A stretch of 64,000 nt of DNA, taken from Gracilaria vermiculophylla (Eukaryota; Rhodophyta; Florideophyceae; Gracilariales; Gracilariaceae). The notes under the pieces were generated by a model, which made no database searches, was not told the origin of the DNA, and saw nothing but the letters and a program-made list of their open reading frames with translations. This document shows positions 8,876 to 18,428 of this stretch, in pieces. Position 1 is the first letter of the stretch. Every line of letters starts with the position of its first letter. A program made the translations under genes and the position numbers. The DNA is taken from assembly GCA_019155205.2 (NCBI GenBank), contig JAHNZQ020000049.1, positions 1,077,842-1,141,841 on the forward strand, read 5' to 3'.

Positions 8876-9404
8876 GGCGCTGCGCCGCGGGCGCGCTGGC
8901 GCGCTGCGCGCGCCTGGTGCAGCGCTTTACGCTCGCACTTGGCGCCGCCGTTCGAGTTCGAGTTCAAATTTTCAAACCGGACGCGCGTGCGCGCTGGACG
9001 CGTGTTCGAGCTGCACGCGTGTGCGCGTGGCAGAGCGCCCAGCCGTTCGCGACATGCGGCTTGCTCGCCACGGCGCTGCGCGCTGCGCGCGGGCGGCGGC
9101 CGGTGGGGGGGGGGCGGGGCGACGGCGCGGCGCAGGCGCGGCGGCACGCCAGAGGCGCGCTGCGGCTGCGCACGCGCGCGGCGCGGCGCAGCCAGCGCGC
9201 GGCACTGCGCACGCGCGCGCACCCCAGCGGCGCGGAGCGCGCGAGCGGCCGGCGCCGCGCGCACCCCACGCGCCGCCGCAATCGGCAACCAGCCCCAAAC
9301 GGCAAGCGGCACCGCCGCCGCCGCCGCCGGCCGCGCGCGCGCTCAAGAGGCGCGGCGGCGCGCCGCCGCCGCCGCGTGGTGCGGCCGGCGCGCGCGCGCG
9401 CAGC
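8876..9404. other. GC-rich divergent intergenic region
   Basis: This spacer separates the coiled-coil gene (minus) and the C2H2 gene (plus). The only AT-containing island is near 8950-8985 (GAGTTCAAATTTTCAAACC), a TTCAAA-rich patch that could hold core promoter elements. The rest is CG/CGC repeats open in several frames by composition. Confidence 0.45.
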
Positions 9405-9451
9405 ATGGCGGACGGCGGCGCAGCGCTCGGCGCCGTGCGCGACGGCGTCGG

Positions 9452-9489
<38 letters not shown>

Positions 9490-9911
9490 ACGGCAGCGCG
9501 GACGCAACGGCGGCGGCGGCGACTGCGCTGAGTGCGGACGGCGGCGCGGCGGCGGCGGCGGCGGCGGCGGCGCGCTTTGTCTGCCACCACGCCGACTGCG
9601 CGCGGCGCTTCGAGCGCAAGACGGCGCTGACCAACCACCTCAAGGCGCACCGCAACGTGCGCTCGCGCTCCATCGCGCGCCGCCGCCGCGCGCGCGGCCG
9701 GCTGCAGCTGCAGCGCCGCACCGCGGCGGCGGCGGCGGCCGCGCAGCAGCACTCGCCGCAGCGCACGCCGCAGCGCACGCCGCAGCGCACGCGCACGCCG
9801 CCGCCGCCGCCGCCGCCGCCGTTCGACACGGCGTGGGCGGCGGCGGCGGACGGGGCGTGCGCGCTGGCGCCGTTTCTGTTCCTGCACGAGGACAGCGCCG
9901 ACGCGCAGTAG
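9405..9911 (+). CDS. Single C2H2 zinc-finger protein with poly-Ala tracts
   Basis: 168 residues from ATG at 9405. Two poly-Ala/Gly stretches lead to one clear C2H2 finger, FVCHHADCARRFERKTALTNHLKAHR (C-x4-C-x12-H-x3-H), at about residues 57-83. A basic segment follows (RSRSIARRRRARGR, a likely nuclear localisation signal), then three copies of QRTP and a Pro8 run. The C-terminus is short and acidic. A single finger next to a basic patch suggests a small nuclear DNA- or RNA-binding regulator; the target is unknown. Homopolymer length could be affected by sequencing error. Confidence 0.68.
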
Positions 9912-10133
9912 CGGCGCGCGCGCGCACATGCGGCGGCGCGCGCAGGCGCGGCGCCGCGTGGCGCCGCGTGGCGCGCGCGCGCGCGCCGCAGCCGCCGCGC
10001 GGCGCGCAGCTCATGCAGCGCGCGGGGGGGGCGGCGGTTGCCAAGGGGGCGGCGGCGCGCGGCGCACGCTCGTCGCATATCGCGCCGCATCGCGCCGCTC
10101 CGCGCCGCGCCGCCTCGCCGCCGCCGCCGCGCC

Positions 10134-10416
10134 ATGACCGCCGCGCCGCGCGCGCTGCCGCCGCTGCTGGCGCTGCTGGCGCTGCTGGCGCTGGCGGCGC
10201 GCCCCTCCGCCGCCGCCGCCGCCGCCGCCACGCCCACGCCCACGCCCACGCCCACGCCCACGCCCACGCCGCCGTGCGCCGCCGACTACGCGTCGTGCGG
10301 CGGCGGCGTGCCCAGCCCGGTGGGCAACCTGCGCTGCTGCTCGCGCTCCTTCTTCTGCTACACGCAGGGCCCCTACTTTTCGCAGTGCCGCCCGCGCCGC
10401 GAGCGCGCGCACTCGC

Positions 10417-10452
<36 letters not shown>

Positions 10453-10829
10453 ACGCCGCCGCGCCCGCCGCGCCCGCCGCCGCGTGGTACGCGCTGCGCC
10501 GCCCGCGCGCGGCGCGCGCCTTCCTCACGCCCGCGCGCGCCGCCGCGCTGCGCGCCGCGCCGCTGCCGCCCGCCGCCAAGCTGCGCGCGCTGCGCGCCGC
10601 CGCCGCCGCCGCCGCCACCACCCCGCGCCTCGCCGCCACGCTGCCCGCGCTGTCGCGCGCCGAGCGCGCGCGCCTGCTGGCCGCCGTGCGCGCGTGGCCG
10701 CGCGTGTGCGCCGCCGCGCTGCGCCGCGGCGCGCTGGCCGTGCGCCCGTGCGCGCCGCCGCAGCGCCGCGCCGTCGCGCGCCGCCTGGCGCGCCTGCCCG
10801 TCGTGGCCGCCGTGCGCCCGCTGCCGTGA
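10134..10829 (+). CDS. Secreted protein with CBM1-type cellulose-binding domain
   Basis: 231 residues from ATG at 10134. Residues 1-30 form a signal peptide (LLALLALLALAARPSA). A (Thr-Pro)7 linker encoded by CACGCC hexamers follows, then a six-Cys module at about 48-86 ending CCSRSFFCYTQGPYFSQC. That ending matches the CBM1 signature (C....C....NPYYSQC), the fold that binds crystalline polysaccharide in fungi and in red-algal polysaccharide-binding proteins. Residues 90-231 are Ala/Arg/Pro-rich with helical potential and no recognised catalytic domain. It is probably an extracellular wall-binding protein. Its stop codon lies only 28 bases from the stop codon of the converging sugar-transporter gene. 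Confidence 0.72.
10229..10268 (+). repeat. Hexanucleotide CACGCC tandem repeat coding Thr-Pro linker
   Basis: Seven near-perfect CACGCC units in frame with the CBM1 protein encode its Thr-Pro linker. Such linkers are typical between secretion signal and binding module, and copy number is likely polymorphic. Confidence 0.85.
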
Positions 10830-10857
10830 AACCGTAAACGTAGTAAACACACACGCG

Positions 10858-12344
10858 CTACGCCCCCAGCCGCAGCGCCAGCACCAGCGCCGCGCCCGCC
10901 AGCGCCGCCGCCCCCCCCAGCGCCAGCACCGCCGACTCGCGCCCCGTCGCGTGCACCACGCGCTCCGCCACCACCGACACCGCCACCTCCGGCACGCACT
11001 GCGACAGGTTGAACAGCGTGTAGTACGCGCCGGCGCGCCGCGGCGCCGCGCGCGCCACCGCCTCGCCCATCAGGCTCCACGGCACCGTCATCGTCACCGC
11101 CCACGCAAAGCCCGTCGACGCCAGCAGCGCCACCGCCGCGCCCGCGCCCGCCGCCCCGCGCGCGCGCAGCAGCGGCGCCGCCGCCAGCGCGCCGCCCAGC
11201 GCCGCGCCCGCGCCCGCGTACACGCTGCGCGCCGAGGTCGCCGCCAGCAGCCGCGGCAGCGCCGCCGCCGCGCCCATCGTCACCACCGCCTGCAGCGCCA
11301 GCCCCGCGTTGCCCAGCCGCACGCCCAGCTCGTAGCGCGCGCGCGCCGCGCTGTGCGCCGCCGCGCGCGCGTCGCCGCCCAGCACCTCGCTGCCCACCCA
11401 CGTGGTGCCGAACACGAACAGCGCGAACCACGCAAACCACGTCAGGCACTGCACGGCGAACGTGTGCGCGAACGGGTACGGCGCCGCGCGCGCCGCGTGC
11501 CACAGCGCCAGCACCCCGCCGTGCTCGCGCTCGTGCTCCAGCTCCAGCTCCAGCTCGTGCTCCGGCCCGTGCTGCAGCTCGTGCTGCAGCTCGTGGTCGT
11601 CGTCGTCGCCGTGGCGCGGCACGGCGCGGTACGGCGGGCGCCGCGCGGCGGCGCCGCCGCCGCCGCGCGCGCGGCGGCGCGCCAGCGGCGTCTCGGCGGT
11701 GCGCGCCACGGTGACGCCCATCGTGAGCAGCAGCAGCAGCGCGGCGGTGCAGTAGAGCGCGTGCAGGTCGGCGGCGAACACGCGCAGCACGCGCGCCAGC
11801 GGCACGCTGCCCAGCACGCTGCCCACGCAGTTGCCGGCGCCGGTGGCAAAGGCAAAGTACGCGTTGGCGCGCGCGTGCTGCTCGGGCGGCACCACGTCGG
11901 CCAGCAGCGCGCGCAGCGGGCCCTGCGCCGCGTTGATGGCAAAGTCCAGCGCCCAGAAGGAGAGCACGGCCACGAGCAGCGCGCGCCGCCGCACGGGCGC
12001 GCGCGGCGCGTCGCCCAGCGCCGCGCCGATCTGGCGCGCAAACGCGAACGTCAGCAGGCACAGCGCCGCCAGCGCCGCGCCGCCGATGAGGAACGGGCGC
12101 CGCCGCCCCAGCGGCGACGCGCAGCGGTCCGACAGCGCGCCCACCACCGGCTGCACCACGATGCCGGCGATGGGGCCGGCCAGCCACGCGTACGACACGA
12201 AGCGCGTGGGCATGCCCAGCTGCAGCAGCGCCTTGGTCACGTACCCGACCTGCACCGCCCAGCACACCTGGATGCCCACCAGCCCGGCCGCCAGCGACAG
12301 CAGCTGCGCGTGCGTCTTGGGCGCGCAGCGCGCCGTCGCCGCCG

Positions 12345-12393
<49 letters not shown>

Positions 12394-12456
12394 GCCCGCC
12401 GCCGCGCCCGCCGCGCGCTCGCCCGTGTGGCAGCGCGCTGCTTGCACCTCCACCAT
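10858..12456 (-). CDS. Sucrose/H+ symporter-like MFS transporter (SUT/SLC45 family)
   Basis: 532 residues from Met at 12456. An earlier in-frame Met at 12591 would overlap the upstream gene's end and is less likely. After an Ala/Gly-rich cytosolic N-terminus, the first transmembrane pair carries SLC45/SUT hallmarks: GIQVCWAVQVGYVTKALLQLG, WLAGPIAGIVVQPVVGALSDRC and RRRPFLIGG. Next comes the FWALDFAINAAQGPLRALLAD signature of helix 5. Twelve helices can be traced. The central loop is unusual, with His/Glu/Leu repeats (ELQHELQHGPEHELELELE) after poly-Gly/Arg. The family moves sucrose or related sugars with protons at the plasma or vacuolar membrane. In this lineage the substrate might be floridoside or another glycoside, which is inference. 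Confidence 0.85.
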
Positions 12457-12565
12457 GGCGATCGGCGCGTACAAAGCAACAAGCGTGAGTGGTGCGATCG
12501 GGCGGCGCGACGGCGCGCGCGCGCGAGCGCCCTTTGCCTTTTTTTTGGTGTGCGCCGCCGCGCGC

Positions 12566-12626
12566 TCACGGCGCGCAGCGCCGCCGCTCAAACTCGCGCA
12601 GTAGCGCGCGGATGTCGCCGTCGTCC

Positions 12627-12708
<82 letters not shown>

Positions 12709-13078
12709 AGCGCCACGCGGCGCAGCGCGCGTTGTGCTCCTCGGCGGCGCGCGCCCACTCGGCCACCACGTGCTCGCCCACCAGAAACTCGTCCCACTGC
12801 GCGTGCTGCCGCTCCCACACGCGGTCCAGCCCCAGCTGCGCGAAGAACGCCGACAGCTCGCCGTCGTCGCCGCCCACCCACCGCAGCTGCGCGCTGTCCA
12901 CCGTCACCCCCCCGCCGCGCCCGCTCGCCGCCTCCACCAGCGACACGTCCATCGACTGCCCGTCCAGCAGGTCCCAGTCGCCCTCGCCGTCCGCAAAGTC
13001 CGCCAGGCAGATCTCGCCCACCAGCTGCGCCGCGTCGCCCTCGCTCGCGCCGCTGCCGCCGCCGCCGTCGCCGCCGCT

Positions 13079-13135
<57 letters not shown>

Positions 13136-13843
13136 CTCGCCCTCCCAGCCGCCGTCCGCAAAGTCCGCCACGCAGATCTCGCCGATCAGCTGCGCCGCGT
13201 CGCCCGCGCGCGCGCCCGCCTCCGCGTGCGCCGCGCCGCCGCCGCCGTCCACCAGCCGCACGCTCAGGCTGGTGGCCGCGCGCCCGCCGCGCCGCAGCCG
13301 CCGCACCGACGCCGCGTCCAGCTCGCCCGCGTACTGCACCACGCGCGCGCCGTGCGCGCCGTGCGCGCCGTCCGCCGCCGCGCGCGCGTCGCGCGCCGCG
13401 CCCACCAGGTGGCTGTGCGCGCGCCGCAGCAGCCGCCGCGCGCCGTCGCCGCCGCCGCTGCCGCTGCCGCCGTCGCCGCCGCCGCCGTCGCGCGCGCCGC
13501 GCGCGCGCCGCAGGAACAGCGAGATGCGGTGGCGCTGCGCCGCCGCCGCCGCCGCCGCGGGCGCCACAGCCGCGGGCGCGGCCGCGGCCGCCGCCGCCGC
13601 GGGCGCTGCTGCCGGCGGCGGCGGCGGCGGCGCGCGCTCGCGCTCGGCCGAGTCGCGCCGCAGCGTGGAGTCGCGCCGCGCCGCCACGCCGGACGGCGCC
13701 GCCGCCGGCGCGGCGGCGCGCGCGGGCGGCGCGCGCCGCAGCGACACCCAGCCGCCCGCGCCGCGCCGCCGCGGCGGCGGCGGCGGCTGCGGCGGCGGCG
13801 GCGGCGGCGAGCGCGCGCGGCTCGAGCGCGGGCTGGACGACAT
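12566..13843 (-). CDS. Gly-rich protein with two copies of a DAAQLxGEICxADFADG motif
   Basis: 425 residues from ATG at 13843. The N-terminal 110 residues are Pro/Ala/Arg-rich. A central region (ISLFLRRARGARDG, RRLLRRAHSHLVGAARDA) resembles an amphipathic helix pair. Then two near-identical modules, DAAQLIGEICVADFADG and DAAQLVGEICLADFADG, are separated by a poly-Gly tract. The C-terminal 100 residues hold an ordered-looking segment (DGELSAFFAQLGLDRVWERQHAQWDEFLVGEHVVAEW), a poly-Gly run of about 27, and a short charged tail. No known family is recognised. It sits head-to-tail about 110 bases upstream of the transporter. Confidence 0.6.
12628..12708 (+). repeat. (GCC)n trinucleotide tract
   Basis: An uninterrupted GCC/CGC triplet array that encodes poly-Gly on the minus strand in the Gly-rich protein. 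A second, shorter array at about 13081-13134 encodes the Gly spacer between its two repeated modules. Confidence 0.9.
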
Positions 13844-13954
13844 GGCTGCCGGCGCGCGCGCAGTGCGCGCGCGGCGCCGCTGCCGCCGCCGCCGCGGCGC
13901 GCATCGCGCGCCGCGCCTTTATTGCGGCGCGGCGCGCGCGCGCGCGCGTGCGCT

Positions 13955-14007
13955 CCACGCGCGCCGGCCGCCGGCCGCCGCGCCCGCACCACGCGCGCCG
14001 GCCGCCG

Positions 14008-14014
<7 letters not shown>
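13955..14014 (+). repeat. Perfect 26-bp direct repeat, period 34
   Basis: The 26-mer starting CCACGCGCGCCGGCCGCCGG occurs at 13955-13980 and again at 13989-14014. It lies upstream of the minus-strand Gly-rich gene, so it could be a promoter module; it could equally be simple-sequence slippage in CG-rich DNA. Confidence 0.8.
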
Positions 14015-14040
<26 letters not shown>

Positions 14041-14698
14041 TCCTGCGCCGTGGCGCGCCGGGCGGCGGGCGCTCCGTCGCGCGCGGGGGCGCCAAGGCGC
14101 AGGGCGGCGCTCGGCGGCGCAGACCGGACGCGCCCCCTCCCCCGCGGGCGTGCGCGGGTGAGCGCGTCGGCGCGGGCGGGCGGCCGGCGGCACGACTGGC
14201 GCGCAGCGGGCGCGCGCGGCGCTGTTGCGGAACAGGCGCCGCGACGTGACGGCGCACGCCGCTGGGCGCGCGGCGCTCGCGGCGCTCGTGCAGCGCGCCT
14301 CGGCAGCACTGCGGGGTGAGGGGGGCGCGGTGAGCTTTGCGCCAGCGCTTTGGCGACAGCGCTGCGTGCCGGCGGTGGAACGCTTTGCGCTTGTTTGGCA
14401 CTGCAAGTTTTTCTTTACGTGCGTGCAACACGACGGTGGCAACATGCGCCGCGACAAAAGCGCTGAGAGAAAGGTGCAGCTCAAACGCGCAAGCGCCGTT
14501 GAGCGGTTCGGCAGTGCAATCGTGGCGCGCAACACTGGCAGCGATTGGGCGTCAAGGGAGCAATCGGCAATGGCGCGCCAGTTTTGTGTTCTCATTCGCA
14601 ATTGCATTGATGTTGTCATGTTGTCGAACAAACTGGCCAACAGCAACCACATTTGTTGCGATGAATGACATTTTGTTTTTGACCAAGTGCTTGTTCTT

Positions 14699-14721
14699 TC
14701 TCTCTCTCTCTCTCTCTCTCC
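14699..14721 (+). repeat. (TC)n microsatellite
   Basis: Alternating TC tract in gene-free sequence. A similar tract occurs at 14952-14979, and a purine (GA)n version lies near 22119-22163. Confidence 0.9.
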
Positions 14722-17700
14722 AATACTGATAGCCACTTATTGAGCACGGCTTGAAGACATGTATCGCATGCATAGCTATTTTATAAACATCGGTGCTTTG
14801 TGTTCTCTGCTGCGTACCATTTTGTTTTTACGTTGCTGCCCTGTGTCCGTGCGCTAGCGTTCAGTCCCCTCCGCCAGTCCCTGTGCACACCCGAGCAACC
14901 TCTGTTCTCCGGCGCGCACCACACAACAACCGCGCCCAACTTTGATGACGCACTCTCTCTCTCTCTCTCTCTCTCTCTCAGTCGCTGGTGCCCAAGTGTA
15001 CTTGCTTCTTTTACGCACAGCGTCTCTGTTCAACCAGTACTCTTTCAGGCCACTTGCTGATGATGTCACAAACAGACAAGTTGTGGCGTTCCCTCAGTTC
15101 CCCGTCCCCAGTGCACGTCATTGACCTGCAATGTGCTGGCGTGCAACGGACACCGCGTAGGAATGCTGTTCATGCCGAGACTCGTGTGGGAAACGGCCGT
15201 GTGCCTTTCTTTCTTCCTGTGTGCAAAACGGCGCAACAATTTGTGAGTTGTTTTTCTGACGTGCCATGCACGCATGCGGCGGCGATGAACACGCACGTCG
15301 ACGACAGCTGCGCCAGTTGACAGCTGTGCGCGCTCCTCGCCCTTCCTGAGTGTTTTCTTCACCAACAAGCGTGCACACAACATCGGCTCGCCGTGCCACG
15401 TGCACAGCAGTGAAAGTTCATCACGCCCCCGTGTCAGAGAGGCGACGCGAACAGCACGTGCTCTTGTGCGACGGTTGGCAGCACGCGTTGCATCATTGCA
15501 AGCCGTAGTCATTGCCAACGCCACAGCAACAACTAGCTCAACCAAACAAAAGCACCATACTGCATTCTGCCCTTCTTGCCCACTATCTCTAACAAATATC
15601 TCTTGTGTACATGCCATTATATCAGCACAATCACATACAACAATACGAAAAAAAAGTCGCCCATCACCAAACACCCACCATCGACACTTTTTTTTGTTTT
15701 TAATTTTTTTTTATATGTTTAACATGAGCATCATCTTCTCCACAAGTAAAGTGCTTCACGTCGATTGATTTTGACGCCTATGGCTCGCTAAACGCCACCA
15801 ATAACCTACACTACTTTACAAGCAAAATGTACTCACTGGCTGCAAAGTCACAACCGTGTTTCGACGCTCTCTTGGACACTGCAGAAATAGAAAAAAACAC
15901 ACACACACATCAAGCCTCATAGCTCACATTCTGGCTCGCACAATCTCTACGCTCACGCCCTCTTGCCCTCAATCTACCTCCAACACTTCGAAGACAAAGC
16001 GGCATCAGTGCCAAAAACCATTCACAGCCGCAATCTCTTTCATGCCACCATCGCGTGTGTGGCTTCGTCCGAGTCAGTCCGAAGCTTCTTGACCCTTTTT
16101 GCGCGGCGGTCCGCGTTGTGCGCCGTTGTGTGCACTGCAACAGCGGCAATCCGATTCCGAACCTGCCCCGCGATGGTGCTGTTTTGCACAAGCAGAAAAC
16201 GGCGCTGCAACGCCCGCCATCGCCATTCAGCTTGATCCCACTTTGCTTTTATGCCACGCGTCGGGCGGTGCAGCGTGCCATTGCACCGAGTGTGCGTGAT
16301 TGTTGCAATCGAACTCAAATCGGGCAAATGATCCCAAAACAATGACACGAATGCGATTGAACCCAAATCGGTCTCGTTCTCCGCGTCTTGTCTATAAACT
16401 TGAGAGCTCATTCTGAAAAATGCGTCAAACCAGATAACAAGCCGCACAGCAGCGTCAACGCGGACACCATGCAAATCGCCACACAGTTTCCCTTGTTGTC
16501 GCTTGTCATGGCAAAACATGTTACTTGACAATTGGCAGTGGTCGTTTCGTGGCCACTGGTGCTGCGCCGCACCACCGCCGATAACATAATTTCTAATTGC
16601 TACGGCACTGAATGCGCATACACATCAGTGTAGCTCAACAGTGTCGATATCAATTCTTTGCTTGTCCTTGAGTGCACACCTACATTGTATTTGTGCCACA
16701 GGATAAACGCCTGCGGTAAGATTATATGCAAAGTTGTTCGGCGTTTTCCGCGTCGCCATCATCTGAGCATCATCATTTCGGCTTGCGAATTTGCATGCTA
16801 ATAGTCTAGGCGTGAACAATAGTGCAATGGGGTTTGCCGCTTCGCGGAAAAAGGGTTTTACTAGCTGCATGCAGCCGCTCTGTCGTTGGTGCTGCTCTCC
16901 GACCGGCTGCACTCCTTTTGTACGCCTTTGACGCGCTCTTGAATCTGCTTGCGTGCCTTGCATTTTTAGGCATGCTAGTTCGTAAGCGCCCACCGTCACC
17001 TTCGGGTATGGCTCATGCCCTCAAAGCACCTCGCGCAAAGCTGCACCAATTGGTTGATCATACTGCGGTACAGTTGTAGAAGGGTCAACACTGCGTTCGG
17101 ACATGGCGTACGGTTGTCGTCGTAGATACGGCACGAATATGAACATTGGTTCAGCACAAAGCTGCGCCTGCGTTCTGTTCGTTCTTCCCCCCTCCTGCCT
17201 TTCTCTCCTTTTTTACTCGACCCAAGGCTGGGCCTATATGTCATTGCGCTGTGACCTTTGGCAAAGGCTCTCTTACTCACAATCACATTGGAAAGGCAAC
17301 GCCCTTTCGTCATTGTATTATGCAATACAAGGTCTTTCTAATTTACTGCAGCGCGCTCTTCAGTCATCGTTGTATTAGGCCATACCAGATCTTCGTAATC
17401 AATGCAGAGCATTCTTCTAATGCTCATCTCTCGTGTATCTTACAACAGTACACTAGCACTGATAGCCGAAAAGCCTGTCTATCTTTCCAGCAGCCCGAGA
17501 AAATAATTCGTCCAAAACGCTTCACCCTTGTAAAACAAATGATTCCGCCGGCGGAGCTTATACTTGCAACCAGATATTTCTATCTCGTGCCATCCGCCAA
17601 TGATACGACTGCCAGCTGGGTGGAGGGGCGCTGGCCGTCGCACCTCAGCATGAATACTTCGATACACGCGAATTATTGCATCGTGATGTTCCACCATGCC

Positions 17701-18428
17701 TCAAATGTGCAAAAGTTCGCGAAAATGAACAGAGCGAAGAGGGCCAGGCCATTACAGAAAAAGTTTCGGGCAGTTCGCTACGACTGTCTGCCTCATCGTG
17801 TGGCTGGGGCAACGAGTGTATGGTCTGCATGGATTCCACCCATGAGAATTTCTGCATTTTCTATGCGACACATATTGCAAGCAGAAACAAGGAAGAGATA
17901 CCATACACACCAGAAAGTACCTTACTACTGTACTTTATGTATCGTACATGGTGTCCAACGATGCGCCACGTGACCAAACGTGAGGTGGCGAGCAAATGCT
18001 GTGTGTCGTGGGGGGCTGTATTCAAAATGTGTGCCTTTCAAATATTCAAAATTCCGTCCGCATTCAAAGCGCAGCATCATGAAGATAGATGACTGTCATT
18101 ATTGAGTGCACCAAGTTGTATCCCCAGGCACACTTCCCGCATCCCGATCTCTCACCTGTCCTGCATTCCCCTCAATACGCCTGAATCCCGCTCAGATTGC
18201 CATCCTCTGTCTTTTGAAGCGTGTATTCCACTTTACGCTCGAAGCGTATTGCTATTGACAGACGGGAACGCCTCATCCGTCCCATGCCACAGTCGTTTGC
18301 TGCTTCCTAGACCAATTCCTGACTTCCCGTGGCGTTGCCGGCTTACGCACCCCCATTGCGACAGTCGAACAACTCTCAATCTGCTTTCCTCCATTATCAT
18401 CTTTCCCCTCTACCAGCAAACTCATAGA

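Larger units (their letters stand above)
13844..18428. other. 4.6-kb region with no recognised gene
   Basis: The first 450 bases continue the GC-rich island (promoter side of the Gly-rich gene), with a perfect 26-bp direct repeat at 13955-13980 and 13989-14014. From about 14.4 kb the composition becomes ordinary. There are (TC)n/(CT)n microsatellites at 14699-14721 and 14952-14979, and a T-rich stretch near 15690-15712. Open frames here (for example 15066-15674 minus, 17146-17973 plus) have no family resemblance, uneven composition and no plausible starts. No tRNA, snRNA or rRNA was recognised. The last 300 bases are probably the promoter and 5' UTR of the PAK-like kinase gene. Confidence 0.5.

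Noticed and set aside
7319..10837. Very long plus-strand open frames in the GC island (also 4659-6830, 10951-14319, 12489-14249)
   Set aside because: They translate to Arg/Ala/Gly/Pro repeats and overlap better genes on the opposite strand or in another frame. GC-rich DNA has few stop codons, so length alone is not evidence.
14699..14979. CRISPR-like or structured array from the CT tracts
   Set aside because: These are simple dinucleotide microsatellites in eukaryotic DNA, without repeat-spacer structure.
15066..15674. 202-codon minus-strand open frame
   Set aside because: Composition and codon use look random, and the surrounding DNA has microsatellites and no promoter-like features.
17146..17973. 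275-codon open frame on the plus strand
   Set aside because: No family resemblance, erratic composition, overlapping frames equally open, and no plausible start context or splice pattern.
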